Positions 1 through 8,219 of a stretch of DNA of 64,000 nucleotides are shown here, one piece after another. The DNA is taken from assembly GCF_007556815.1 (NCBI RefSeq), contig NZ_CP041743.1, positions 1,364,001-1,428,000 on the forward strand. The letters are read 5' to 3'. Source of the DNA: Paraburkholderia megapolitana (GTDB lineage Bacteria; Pseudomonadota; Gammaproteobacteria; Burkholderiales; Burkholderiaceae). The notes beneath the pieces were generated by a model that saw only the letters and a list, made by a program, of their open reading frames with translations, had not been told where the DNA came from and searched no databases. The translations under genes and the position numbers were made by a program. Within the stretch, counting starts at the first letter, position 1. Every line of letters begins with the position of its first letter.

Positions 1-1669
1 ACGGCATCAGCACAGGGTTGCCGTTTTCAAGTACGACGATCGTGTGCGGATTGACGTTTGCTACCGCCTGGACGAGTTCGTTCTGATTCGACGGGTTCGA
101 CAGACTCAGACTACCGAGATCGGCGAAATCCTCGCCTGCTGGCTGCACGACGACGACGATGGCCACGTCGGACTTGCTGGCCAGCGCCACTGCCGCGTCG
201 ATCTGCTGCTGGGTGTAGGCGACGAACGGATTGTTCTGGTCGGTATTGCCGGAATAGGTGACCGTGGCGTTGGGCGCCATTTGCTGAATCGACTGGACGA
301 TTGTCGGATTCACCTTCAACCAGGGAACCGGCCACCAGTGGCAGCCTGTGCCGGACGGGAACGTCAAGCCGCCACACCCTGCGAACGCGCCGGTCACCGG
401 GTCCCGCGTATTGCCCGAACCACCGCCCGCGAGAATGCCCGCATCGGCATGCCCACCGATCACCGCGATGTTCTTGAGGCTCGCTGCGGCAAGCGGCAGT
501 TGTCCCTGGTTGTTCTTCAGCAAGACCATGCTGTGTTCCGCGGTTCTCTGCGCAAACGCGTTGGCCTGATCGAAGTCCACGGTGCCGCCAGGCTTCGCCG
601 GGTCGTCCATCACGCCGAGGCGGATCATCGTGTAGAGCTTGCGTCGCACCATGTCGTCGAGGCGCGACTGGGTGATCGCATGGCTCTGCAGGGCCTGGGT
701 CACGAGAGTCGGCGTCAGGAAGACGGTCGGTCCGACATCTTCTTCTTCATCAAGTCCGGCATTGATTGCATTCGCGGTGCTGTGAGTTGCACCCCAGTCC
801 GATTGAATCTGCCCCTGGAATTGCCAGTCGTTTTTCAGAATGTCGTTGAGAAGGTGCTGGTTCTCGCAGGTATAGAAACCGTTGAGCATGTTGTAGCCGC
901 ACATCACGCTGCCGGGGTTGGCTTCCTTGACGGCGATCTCGAACGGTCGCAGATAGAGTTCGCGTAAGGTGCGCTCGTCGATCTGGCTGTTGCCGCCGCC
1001 GCGGCCGGTTTCCTGTTCGTTGCCGGCGAAGTGCTTGATCGTTGCGATGACTTTCTGGCTTTGCGTGCCGCTAGTACGCTGCGCAAGCATCTCGCCCGCG
1101 AGCAGTGGATCCTCGCCGAGATATTCGAAGGTTCGGCCGCCGCGCGGTTCGCGCGTGAGATTCGTGCCGCCGCCGAGTCCCATGGCGAAACCCTGCTCGC
1201 GCAGTTGCTTCGCGATCTGGGCGCCGTAGTCATACGACAGTCGCCGGTTCCAGCTTGCCGCGACCGCGATCGTGGCAGGGAACGTCGTGCTCGGTTCCAT
1301 GGTGCTGCCGCCACCCGTCGACGAATCGACCATGTTCAGGTCGGGAATGCCCAGCCTGGGAACGCCCTGGATATAGCCGCCGCCGCCAAGCGGAACCTGG
1401 CTCATCTGGTACTCGGAGTGAATCAGTTGAAGCTTTTCGTCCTGCGTGAGCAGGGCCAGCAACGCCTTTGCGCGTAAGTTGGCCAGTCCGAGCGAAGCGG
1501 ACAGGTTCGCCGCGGGGCTCGAAGCGGCCGCCGCTACGGCGGTCTTGGCGGATAGTTGCGCAGCAGCGCTGCCTGGGCTGCTGCCGCTATCTCCGCCGCA
1601 ACCGCTCACCACACTCACTACGCCCGCCGTAGTGAGGATGCCTATCCATAATGAATAACGTGATCTCAT
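1..1669 (-). CDS. GH3 beta-glucosidase, lipoprotein (C-terminus beyond window)
   Basis: Glycoside hydrolase family 3 enzyme, which would release glucose (or a related sugar) from beta-linked oligosaccharides or aryl glucosides, tethered to the envelope. The 556 residues present start with a lipoprotein signal (lipobox VSGC, Cys24) and a Ser/Ala linker. The GH3 TIM-barrel domain follows, with the family motif KHFAGNEQ and the SDWG motif at about residues 290-293; Asp291 is the predicted nucleophile. The second alpha/beta domain begins near residue 370 (SMVLLKNNQGQLPL). The frame runs off the window start without a stop, so the C-terminal end is missing. The ATG is preceded by GGAGGG at good spacing. 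A 20-bp palindrome lies 263 bp upstream. Family assignment is firm; substrate is not known. Confidence 0.93.
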   Translation of the reverse strand, partial: MRSRYSLWIGILTTAGVVSVVSGCGGDSGSSPGSAAAQLSAKTAVAAAASSPAANLSASLGLANLRAKALLALLTQDEKLQLIHSEYQMSQVPLGGGGYIQGVPRLGIPDLNMVDSSTGGGSTMEPSTTFPATIAVAASWNRRLSYDYGAQIAKQLREQGFAMGLGGGTNLTREPRGGRTFEYLGEDPLLAGEMLAQRTSGTQSQKVIATIKHFAGNEQETGRGGGNSQIDERTLRELYLRPFEIAVKEANPGSVMCGYNMLNGFYTCENQHLLNDILKNDWQFQGQIQSDWGATHSTANAINAGLDEEEDVGPTVFLTPTLVTQALQSHAITQSRLDDMVRRKLYTMIRLGVMDDPAKPGGTVDFDQANAFAQRTAEHSMVLLKNNQGQLPLAAASLKNIAVIGGHADAGILAGGGSGNTRDPVTGAFAGCGGLTFPSGTGCHWWPVPWLKVNPTIVQSIQQMAPNATVTYSGNTDQNNPFVAYTQQQIDAAVALASKSDVAIVVVVQPAGEDFADLGSLSLSNPSNQNELVQAVANVNPHTIVVLENGNPVLMP

Positions 1670-2034
1670 GTCATCCCTCCATTGTTCGTGTCTAGTTCAC
1701 TGCATGCGCCCTTGAAACAGGCAGATACGTACCGTGACTATTGATGCCGGCTCTGGTCGCCTCGTGCGCGCCGTAATGTGACGTTGGAGAAACGTAAAGA
1801 AATGCTATGCACCATGGATACGTGCCCGTTCGTCGTGCTGCGCGACGTGCGGACACTTTCATGATGCGAGCTGAAGTAATTACCCTCGACGTGAGGAGAG
1901 ATTGTTGTTGCGCCAGGTGGGAAATCGCGTCAAATGGAAGCGCTTCCATTTAACATTTGGTAAGTTATCCAGCGCGCACAATGGGGTCAATCAGGGTTTA
2001 TATGGAGCAGGGGACGCTGGGGTTACAGCAGGGC
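1670..2034. other. Intergenic region with palindromic operator, no gene
   Basis: This 365-base stretch lies upstream of the beta-glucosidase gene and downstream of a small minus-strand gene. Short open frames here have no ribosome site or recognisable protein. The one clear element is the perfect palindrome at 1932-1951, listed separately. Confidence 0.6.
1932..1951. promoter_or_regulatory. Perfect 20-bp palindrome, LacI-family-type operator
   Basis: The half-site AAATGGAAGC is followed directly by its exact reverse complement, giving a CG-centred core GGAAGCGCTTCC. CG-centred palindromes of this kind are typical of LacI-family sugar regulators. It lies 263 bp upstream of the beta-glucosidase start, so glucoside-dependent repression of that gene is the simplest inference. 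No LacI-family gene is in the window. Confidence 0.6.
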
Positions 2035-2247
2035 TTATTGCAGGGCGTCGCTGCCATCGAGGTGCAGGCGTCGCAACAGGTCGCGGCCGCGTGTGGTCAG
2101 CTCCAGCGTCGAGCCGCGAGGATCGCGTCCTCGCACTTCCACGAGTTCGTAGCGACACAAGGCGAGAACGTCGGGATCGAATTCCTCGAAGCGCAAAGTT
2201 GCGTCGCGAAACAGCAGCAAGGTTGCGAGTTCGTGATGGCTCAACAT
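2035..2247 (-). CDS. Small conserved-type hypothetical protein (70 aa)
   Basis: A 70-residue protein beginning MLSHHELATLLL, with alternating acidic and hydrophobic segments and a C-terminal half (ELTTRGRDLLRRL) that looks like the end of a small winged-helix-like fold. It has no signal peptide or TM segment, so it is probably cytoplasmic. GGAGG sits six bases before the ATG, which supports this frame over the longer, Arg/Ser-rich competing frame on the same strand. Similar short MLSH-type proteins are, as I recall, common in Burkholderiales. No function can be given. Confidence 0.7.
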   Translation of the reverse strand: MLSHHELATLLLFRDATLRFEEFDPDVLALCRYELVEVRGRDPRGSTLELTTRGRDLLRRLHLDGSDALQ

Positions 2248-2416
2248 TCGACACCTCCGTGGCGAGCACAGACAATGGCGTCATACTAGTGAGCCGCTTC
2301 TGACGTTTGGCTACAGGCTTTTTTCCGCGGATTACGCTGTTACATCGCTGACGAAAAGGCTTCAGATGATGCGGGTGGGTGTAAGGCGGAACCGCGTTTG
2401 GGTGCGACGACGCAGT

Positions 2417-3163
2417 TCAACGTTTGAGTGCCGCCAGCCGCGCACGCAGCTCCTCCGATACCAGCGAGTTTTCGTAATCTGTGCGTGAGATTAGCGCGTC
2501 GCGTTCGCCGGCTGCGATCTGGTTTAGCTGTGTCTTCATCGATCGCACGACACCTGGTTCGCACACGCGAATCGCATCGACGTAGTGCGCGACGCGCTCG
2601 TTCAATGCATCGGTGTGGCTGTCGACGAGGTCGGTCAGAAAACCGATACGCAGCATTTCAGTGGCGTCGATCGTGATGCCGGTCAGGAAAAGCCGCTTTG
2701 CGTTCGCGATGCCGAGTGCCGTGACATAGCGGCGCATGCCACCGGGATAGTAGTGCAACCCGATGCGCGCGGCGGGCATGAACATCTGCGCGCTGCTTAC
2801 GCCGATACGGAAATCGCAGCACAGCGCGAGATCGGTTGCACCGCCGTAGACGCTGCCGTTCAATGCGCAGATTGTCGGTACCGGACATTGTTCGAGTGCA
2901 TCGAGAAACGCTTCGAAGCGGCCGTCCAGTTGTTCGACGATGGCCGATAACGTGTAGCCGGAACTGAAGGTTTGCGTGCCCGTTCCTGTGATGACGAGCG
3001 CGCGGCATTCTTGCGATGTGCGCACGGTTCGCAGATGTGCCATCAGCGGGGCGAGATCGTCCGGGTCGATCCGGTTGTGGTGATGCGGTCGATCGAGCGT
3101 GATTTCGGCGATCTGGTCGCGGATCGCAAAGCGCGGCGTGCCGCTGGTCGTGTCGTCGTTCAT
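2417..3163 (-). CDS. Enoyl-CoA hydratase/isomerase (crotonase) family protein, atypical active site
   Basis: A 248-residue crotonase-fold protein. Family features include the N-terminal ITLDRP strand, an oxyanion-hole segment near residues 62-72 (GTQTFSSGY) and the ALNGSVYGGATDLALCCDFRI helix-strand segment. Compared with classical hydratases, the two catalytic glutamates appear to be replaced: Asp111 in GGATDL, where GGGCEL is usual, and Ala131 in MPAARIG, where PE is usual. It may therefore be an isomerase, a hydrolase-like member or a degenerate enzyme acting on an acyl-CoA. I chose the internal ATG (MNDDTTSG); the longer open frame adds a Cys-rich N-terminus unlike the family. It stands alone, with no fatty-acid operon around it. 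Confidence 0.85.
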   Translation of the reverse strand: MNDDTTSGTPRFAIRDQIAEITLDRPHHHNRIDPDDLAPLMAHLRTVRTSQECRALVITGTGTQTFSSGYTLSAIVEQLDGRFEAFLDALEQCPVPTICALNGSVYGGATDLALCCDFRIGVSSAQMFMPAARIGLHYYPGGMRRYVTALGIANAKRLFLTGITIDATEMLRIGFLTDLVDSHTDALNERVAHYVDAIRVCEPGVVRSMKTQLNQIAAGERDALISRTDYENSLVSEELRARLAALKR

Positions 3164-3304
3164 GGTGTTCGGGGAGTGACGTGTCTGCAGGCTGAACCGG
3201 AAGGCTACACCGTTGCATAACCATGTGCTGTTTTTGCACACGCGCATGCAGACAAAGAAAACCGCCGACAAATACACCGCTTTATCGCTGCGTTAGAAAC
3301 GCCT

Positions 3305-3556
3305 TCAGGAAATCGTATAGCGGTTCTGCGGTCCGCCCATATAGACATTCCTGGCCAGCGACAAAATGCGTTCGCGGTGGCGATCGAATGCGGCAAGCAC
3401 GGCCGATTCGTCCTGGCCTGTTTCGGACCCGAGGCTCGATATCACCGAGTCATTGATGGCAAAAGCGATCTCGCGAGCATTGTCGTAGCCCCAGAAGCAC
3501 ACGCAGTGTCGTGAGGCATCGTAGCTGCGGCTGGGATTGGGGAAATTGAGCGCCAT
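3305..3556 (-). CDS. DUF1488 family protein
   Basis: A cytoplasmic protein of 83 residues. The N-terminal pattern MALNFPNPSRSYD followed by RHCVCFWGYD matches the small DUF1488 family, whose role is unknown. The C-terminal half is helical (AVLAAFDRHRERILSLARNVY). The start used here, MALNFP, has GGGAT eight bases upstream; the longer open frame adds unrelated residues. It lies alone between a crotonase-like gene and a long AT-richer gap. Confidence 0.82.
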   Translation of the reverse strand: MALNFPNPSRSYDASRHCVCFWGYDNAREIAFAINDSVISSLGSETGQDESAVLAAFDRHRERILSLARNVYMGGPQNRYTIS

Positions 3557-4034
3557 GTTCTCATCCCGGTTCTTGAGGCGTTGAGTATCGGTATCACGTC
3601 GCGAGGGGTTTTGCACGGCGTTGCGACCGGCAAACGGTGCTACAGGCGCGAGACAAACGAGATACATGTGACGGATGGATACTCGAAACTTTCCAAGCTT
3701 CGCAATGAACAGTGCCCCCGTAGACTCGCGCGGTCAAGGGTTTGTTTGTAAGTGCGCTGCCTTGTATTTGCGACTGCAGAAAACCCGTGAAAATCACGCT
3801 GGATAGGTGGCATCCCGAATGTCAGGAGTTCACGATAAAAGCATCGTTTGTTGGTTTTTTATGAGGACGGATTCGCCGCTCAATACGCCATTGAATCGCA
3901 TTTTTCGAAAGAAATGAAAATCAGATCAATCTGATTGGTGGCGTACTGCTCGTCAGACAATATGGCGCACCATTTCATTTACCGACTTCGTGCCGGCTCC
4001 GGCGTACCGTTGCTCCGCACGACGCTTTATATCC
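3557..4034. other. AT-richer intergenic stretch, no gene seen
   Basis: This 478-base region is visibly richer in A and T runs than its neighbours, especially 3800-3960. I found no supported gene, hairpin-plus-T terminator or tRNA. It probably holds promoters for the DUF1488 gene (minus) and the unknown gene that follows (plus), but I could not pin down convincing boxes. Confidence 0.5.
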
Positions 4035-5039
4035 ATGAATGAACCGGACTCCATCACCATCGAAGGCATTTTTGCCAGCCCTCGGTCCACGCTCTTCGAC
4101 GGCGTTCCGTTCGGCCGCGAGTGGACGTACCGGGGCATGCATAACGCGCTACTCGCGTGGACGAAGACGACCTGCATTGACGTCGAGGCACCGCATAGCA
4201 GGTGCAACTGGACGCCTTCCGGCAAGGCTGCGGTCACGCCGCCGTCACTACCGGTTGTGCCGCCAGTCATGCCGGTTGCGCGAGTCTTGCCAGCTGTCTT
4301 GCCAGCTGCGGCAACCGTTCCAACTGCGGCTGCCATGCGCCGGCGACGCGCAATACTTGCGACTGGTCTGAGCATCGGTGGATTCGGAATCATTGGTTGG
4401 CTCATCGTTGCGCACACGCCGACGTCTCACGTCACGACATCGGTCCAAGTGGTGTCCGGAACTACCGCTGGAGACTCCGTGCGACCGTCCATCCCAACGC
4501 CCGGCGATATCGAGCAATCGCACAACCGGCTCGCTGCGACCACGCCCACGGCGAATGTGCCGCAAACCGTGCCGCCGGCATCACCGGAACGAGTCGCTGG
4601 GGTGACTTCATCGTCTACTACACCGTTGTCGCAACACGACGCGACACGTACCGAGGCAGGTGCCAATAGCGCTGGCTCACGTGAGAAATTCCGGAGCGAA
4701 CCCCTCGTCGTGGCACGCGCGACATCCGGGCCGGCAATCCGCAAGTCGGCCGTAGCGCCGGCACCGCTCGTCGTCGCTCGGGTTGCGCCGTCTCTGGATC
4801 CCGAGGATGCGACTTCGCCTTTCTTTATGTCTGCGACACTGGAAGAAGCGGTCAAGATCTTCGACGACCCACTCCGTCAGGCCGCAACCGTGAGCGCAGG
4901 CACCGCGCAGTCGGCGGCCGCGTATGTGAATCCATCTCGGGGATCCGGTTCCGACTGGACGACCAGGCTGGCCCACCAACGTCTAACCGATGCACCGGAC
5001 GCTTTTACGCGAAGCAGTTTCAAGGATGAAGCGCGATAG
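4035..5039 (+). CDS. Unknown single-pass membrane protein, Thr/Pro/Ala-rich
   Basis: I do not recognise this 334-residue protein. It has a short N-terminal region (MNEPDSITIEG..., with TLFDGVPFGREWTYRGMHNAL), a Pro/Val/Ala-rich stretch, a basic MRRRR and then one hydrophobic TM segment near residues 105-124 (GLSIGGFGIIGWLIV). A long low-complexity Ser/Thr/Ala/Pro tail follows, presumably periplasmic. The layout (short cytoplasmic part, one TM, disordered tail) resembles anti-sigma-like or envelope-anchoring proteins, but no signature proves that. ATG 4035 lacks a strong ribosome site; a GTG 45 bases upstream is an alternative. The AT-richer flank and isolated position suggest accessory DNA. 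Confidence 0.55.
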   Translation: MNEPDSITIEGIFASPRSTLFDGVPFGREWTYRGMHNALLAWTKTTCIDVEAPHSRCNWTPSGKAAVTPPSLPVVPPVMPVARVLPAVLPAAATVPTAAAMRRRRAILATGLSIGGFGIIGWLIVAHTPTSHVTTSVQVVSGTTAGDSVRPSIPTPGDIEQSHNRLAATTPTANVPQTVPPASPERVAGVTSSSTTPLSQHDATRTEAGANSAGSREKFRSEPLVVARATSGPAIRKSAVAPAPLVVARVAPSLDPEDATSPFFMSATLEEAVKIFDDPLRQAATVSAGTAQSAAAYVNPSRGSGSDWTTRLAHQRLTDAPDAFTRSSFKDEAR

Positions 5040-5382
5040 AGGGATTCACGTTCAAAGCCCAAGGATTGACTGGCTGGAACGAGGTTCGCGGCGAAGAATT
5101 CGCGTGATGAATGAGAGGCGAGAGTCGTACGAGGCAGACTGTCAGCGCGATGGCTTCAAGTTTGTCCTGACTGTAGACCGAGATGTGGGTGTCTTTGAGC
5201 TGCTACTGGTGTCGCGGTGTAGCGCCCGCCAAAGCTGGTTCGGCGCTGAAGCCGTCGCGGCAACCCGAGCACACTTCAACTTCACGTGGTGCTGGACGTT
5301 TCAGCGGGCACGCAAGCGTATTGTGTAGTGCGGCACCTGGTACAAGACCAGGTGCCGCACTTCAGACTTGCTGCTGCCTGTA
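5040..5382. other. Intergenic stretch with hairpin, no supported gene
   Basis: This 343-base region lies between the unknown membrane-protein gene and the end of the cold-shock gene. Open frames crossing it lack ribosome sites and do not look like known proteins. Its only clear structure is the strong inverted repeat at 5327-5361. Confidence 0.5.
5327..5361. terminator. Strong hairpin downstream of cold-shock gene
   Basis: A perfect 15-bp stem, AGTGCGGCACCTGGT and its complement, with a five-base ACAAG loop. It lies 21 bases beyond the stop codon of the minus-strand csp gene. Neither side has a T tract, so it may act as an RNA-stabilising 3' end or a weak terminator rather than a classic intrinsic one. 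Confidence 0.55.
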
Positions 5383-5586
5383 TTACAGCGGCTTGATGTT
5401 AGCCGCTTGCAGACCCTTCGGGCCGCGCTTCGTTTCGTACGAAACCTTCTGGTTTTCAGCGAGCGTCTTGAAGCCTTCGCCGGTCACTTCGGAGAAATGC
5501 GCGAAAAGGTCTTCGCCGCCTGCATCCGGAGTAATGAAGCCAAAGCCCTTGCTGTCGTTAAACCACTTGACGGTACCGGTATCCAT
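5383..5586 (-). CDS. cspA: Cold-shock protein, CspA family
   Basis: A 67-residue single cold-shock domain, which binds single-stranded RNA and DNA and works as an RNA chaperone. The sequence begins [18 protein letters not shown], giving RNP1 (KGFGFI) and RNP2 (DLFAHF), and ends with [11 protein letters not shown], the normal length and end for the family. AAGGA lies eight bases before the ATG. A longer upstream open frame is part of the leader. The promoter at 5725-5754 would give a roughly 130-base leader, as is usual for cold-inducible csp genes. Which csp paralogue it is cannot be told here. Confidence 0.95.
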   Translation of the reverse strand: MDTGTVKWFNDSKGFGFITPDAGGEDLFAHFSEVTGEGFKTLAENQKVSYETKRGPKGLQAANIKPL

Positions 5587-5724
5587 AATCAAATCCTTGG
5601 TGAAAAATAAAATGTGCTCCGGAATGGAGCGTTCGAAGCGATCAAGGAGTGAGAGGACCACGAATACCGCTAACACAGCGATCAATTGATGAGCAGCAAT
5701 CGACTTTCTTGAACGTCGTCGCGC

Positions 5725-5754
5725 ACAATACGCTGATGCGACCGGAAAGGTCAA
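5725..5754 (-). promoter_or_regulatory. Predicted csp promoter with long leader
   Basis: On the minus strand, TTGACC (5749-5754) and TATTGT (5725-5730) are separated by 18 bp. Transcription would start about 130 bases before the csp ATG. Long 5' leaders are characteristic of cspA-type genes, where they fold in a temperature-dependent way; this role is inferred here. Confidence 0.5.
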
Positions 5755-5888
5755 GGACTATAAGAAATCGATGTAACCCGACTGTCGCACCAAATATCGG
5801 ACGAAATACATCGCGACAACCTCGCCAAATGCAGCGATCATGCCTGAAGCGCGGCCGCTTTCGCGGCTGACGAAACGGGAGAAGCATG

Positions 5889-6029
5889 ATGGCAAAGGGT
5901 CAGCTGCGCAGTAATCGCGAGGTGAAAAAACCTAAACAACCGAAAAAACCGGCGTCGCCCGCGGCCGGAGTATCCTGGGCGACTGCGCCGAAAACCGCGC
6001 CGGTCACTGTCCCCGTCAAGAAGAAATAG
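5889..6029 (+). CDS. Small Lys/Pro/Ala-rich protein (46 aa)
   Basis: A 46-residue basic protein starting MAKGQLRSNREVKKPKQPKKP and ending in KKK. It looks disordered and nucleic-acid-like in charge. GGGAGAAG lies about five bases before this ATG; a second ATG directly upstream is too close to that site. Short MAKGQLRSNRE-type proteins recur in Burkholderiales in my recollection, and the clean ribosome site supports a real gene. Function unknown. Confidence 0.7.
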   Translation: MAKGQLRSNREVKKPKQPKKPASPAAGVSWATAPKTAPVTVPVKKK

Positions 6030-6092
6030 TGGAGCATTGAAGGCGCATCGAGCGAAATCTGCGCCTTGGTCACCCATCCCGCCGGCTACACG

Positions 6093-6634
6093 TCACAAGT
6101 TGCCCGACAAAACCTTCCGATGCATTTCACTCGTCAGTGCTTCGATGCGCTCGCTGAGTTGCCGCGTGAGTTCGGTCAGTTTCGTGTTCTGCTCGACAAG
6201 CGCGGTGAGCTGCGCGGTTTGCTCGCCAATCTGCACGGCACGCTGTTCGGCCGCGAGCGCCAGTTCTTCGCGATGTCGTGCGTCGGCGTCCGCATGCGCC
6301 TTGTCGCGATCGGCCTGACGCGTTTGCGCGAGCAGGATCAGCGGTGCGGCGTAGGCCGACTGCAGACTGAATGCAAGATTCAGCAGAATGAACGGGTAGA
6401 CGTCGAACTTCGTCATGCCGGTCACGTTCGCTATAACCCATAGCAGCACGATCAGCGTTTGCGCGATCAGAAACGTCGGCGTGCCGAAGAAGCGCGCGAA
6501 TGCTTCGGCTTTTAGCGCGAACCAGTCGTCGCCGAATGGCGACGACAGATGTGCGTAAGGAAGATGAAAACGCAGATGTATGCCGTGTGAATGAGCTTTG
6601 GGCGTGTCGGTGGGGGGAGGGTCGGCTCGGTCAT
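6093..6634 (-). CDS. DUF1003 membrane protein, frame broken near the N-terminus
   Basis: Inner-membrane DUF1003 protein of unknown role. The frame ending at 6093 carries the family core: DDWFALKAEAFARFFGTPTF, two TM segments (LIAQTLIVLLWVIANV and the stretch from FDVYPFILLNLAF), then a long charged coiled coil (QTRQADRDKAHADADARHREE to the end). The natural start is the ATG at 6632-6634, with AGGA upstream, but that frame leaves the DUF1003 frame at a run of six G (6612-6617, plus strand). One extra base in that run would give an intact 180-residue protein starting MTEPTLPPTDTPK. The break is either a sequencing or assembly slip or a real frameshift. Confidence 0.8.
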
Positions 6635-6790
6635 GGGGAATCCTGTTCGGGGATGAGAACGGAGTGAGGCCGAAGGGAATCGTAGCGCAGCACGCGACGA
6701 AAGCCAGCAGTTTGCAGCGCAATGAAAGTAACACGCGCCGGAGTAGAATCGATGACCTGGATATCCGTCACGACATGCTTCGGTGCTGCG

Positions 6791-7012
6791 ATGAAAACGC
6801 CTCCTGCCAATAATGAAAAAACGCGCAAGCGTCCTTCCACCCTGACGTTGAATATCCTGACCGCACTGGTTGGCGTGATCACGCTGGGCGCCGGTATCGG
6901 TTGGCTCATCTACACCTGGTTCGTCGATCTCGAAGTGCCGTACTTCGCGATTCCGCTAGTGGTCTGCGTACCGGTGATCGCAGCCGTTGCGTTTCGCAAC
7001 CTCTGGGATTGA
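6791..7012 (+). CDS. Small two-TM membrane protein (73 aa)
   Basis: A 73-residue protein with a basic, polar N-terminus (MKTPPANNEKTRKRPS) and two hydrophobic segments (LNILTALVGVITLGAGIGWLI and VPYFAIPLVVCVPVIAAVAF) split by a short acidic loop. It would sit in the inner membrane with both ends inside. No family is recognised. The upstream ATG of the longer frame has no better ribosome site. It is 14 bases from the next gene, a GNAT acetyltransferase, so the two may be co-transcribed. Confidence 0.62.
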   Translation: MKTPPANNEKTRKRPSTLTLNILTALVGVITLGAGIGWLIYTWFVDLEVPYFAIPLVVCVPVIAAVAFRNLWD

Positions 7013-7026
7013 TCGCGCGCTCATCG

Positions 7027-7638
7027 ATGAGTCACAACGTCTCCGAACTGGTTCAGCCCACGCTGGTAGGTACGCTCGTCGAGCTTCATCCGCTGCGATC
7101 GGAACATGCATCCGGCCTGCTTGCGGCTGCAGCTGACGGCGAGTTGTGGAACATGAGCGTGACCGTCGTTCCCGGACCTACAACGATGCACGCGTACATC
7201 GCAAGCGCACTTGAAGGAAAGCGCGCCGGTACGGTGATGCCGTTTGTGATCGTTCGGCGCGATACCGGTGCGCTGGTCGGCAGTACACGCTTCTGGAAGA
7301 TCGACCGCGCGAACCGGAAGATGGAAATCGGCCACACGTGGTTGAGCGAGTCGGTTCAACGCTCGGGCGTCAACACCGAAGCGAAGCTGCTGCTGCTGAC
7401 CCACGCGTTCGAAGTCATGAGCGCAGTGCGTGTGCAGTTCACCACCGATGAACTCAACGAGAAATCACGCGCGGCGATTCTGCGCATCGGTGCGAAACAG
7501 GAAGGCATCGTCCGGCACGAGCGCATCATGCCGGACGGGCGCAAACGCAACTCGGTGCGTTTCAGCATCATCGATTCCGAGTGGGCGGACGTGAAGACGC
7601 TGCTGCTGCATAAGATCGCGAGATCGGCTGCATATTGA
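7027..7638 (+). CDS. GNAT N-acetyltransferase, RimJ/RimL type
   Basis: A 203-residue member of the RimJ/RimL-like branch of the GNAT superfamily, which uses acetyl-CoA to acetylate protein N-termini or small amines. The family signs are the opening LVELHPLRSEHASGL, the GALVGSTRFWKIDRANRKMEIGHTWL strand pair, and the acetyl-CoA-proximal helix (VNTEAKLLLLTHAFEVM) with NEKSRAAILRIGAKQEG. The start MSHNVSEL is used because homologous proteins begin close to the VGTLVELHPL strand. The substrate is unknown. It lies directly after a small membrane protein gene. Confidence 0.88.
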   Translation: MSHNVSELVQPTLVGTLVELHPLRSEHASGLLAAAADGELWNMSVTVVPGPTTMHAYIASALEGKRAGTVMPFVIVRRDTGALVGSTRFWKIDRANRKMEIGHTWLSESVQRSGVNTEAKLLLLTHAFEVMSAVRVQFTTDELNEKSRAAILRIGAKQEGIVRHERIMPDGRKRNSVRFSIIDSEWADVKTLLLHKIARSAAY

Positions 7639-7678
7639 CACGAACAGCAAGCGACGACCAACAGCAAACGCCCGCGAT

Positions 7679-8083
7679 TCACGCCGTAGCAGTTGTCTCG
7701 TGCTCCATCTGCGCAAACACCTCCTTCAAAAACACGAGCGAATTTCTGACGGCGGGACCACCCGCATAGAAAGTCAGTTGTAGAACGGTCTCGACGATCT
7801 GCTCTTTCGTCGCACCAACCCTCAGTGCTGCCTCGGCATGCGCGCGCAATTGCGGCATCGCATTGCCGAGCGTTACGCATGACGCAACGAGGATCAGCTC
7901 GCGCGTTGCGAGGTCGAGACCGGGTCGATCCATGATCGAACCGATCGACCATTCGATCGTCATGTCCGCAAACGCCGGGCAGATCTCCGCGACCTCGGCG
8001 ACCATTGCCGCGCCGGCATGACCGCCGTGAAGCTGTTCGAACAGTTCGAGACCGCGGCGACGAAGAGGGGAATCGGTAGGCAT
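7679..8083 (-). CDS. Carboxymuconolactone decarboxylase family protein
   Basis: A 134-residue all-helical protein of the CMD/AhpD-like fold. The motif run MDRPGLDLATRELILVASCVTLGN, LRAHAEAALRVGATKEQIVETVLQLTFYAGGPA is characteristic of the gamma-CMD branch. It lacks the CxxC pair of peroxidase-type (AhpD) members, so a redox role is unlikely; a decarboxylase or related lactone chemistry is plausible but unproven. CAGGAG is well placed before the ATG. It is divergent from a LysR regulator starting 137 bp away, a typical target-regulator pair. Confidence 0.88.
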   Translation of the reverse strand: MPTDSPLRRRGLELFEQLHGGHAGAAMVAEVAEICPAFADMTIEWSIGSIMDRPGLDLATRELILVASCVTLGNAMPQLRAHAEAALRVGATKEQIVETVLQLTFYAGGPAVRNSLVFLKEVFAQMEHETTATA

Positions 8084-8219
8084 CGTGTCACTCCTGAAGA
8101 GGTTGAAGGAAGCGGCCCGTCGGACATCGGCGCCGTCTGTGCCGTGCCTCTAATATCGTTGTTGACCGCTATGTTTTGAAGTAGGCTCGGGTGCCTTCAC
8201 TCAGAACCATAGGTTCGGA

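Noticed and set aside
44..967. Long plus-strand open frame of 307 codons
   Set aside because: It lies opposite the GH3 gene, is Arg/His-rich and matches no family; the minus-strand frame carries the GH3 motifs.
1692..1949. 85-codon minus-strand frame upstream of the GH3 gene
   Set aside because: No ribosome site, runs into the palindrome, and looks like intergenic noise.
8084..8219. TTGACC in the divergent CMD-LysR spacer
   Set aside because: No -10 box at a good distance on either strand, so no promoter is claimed.
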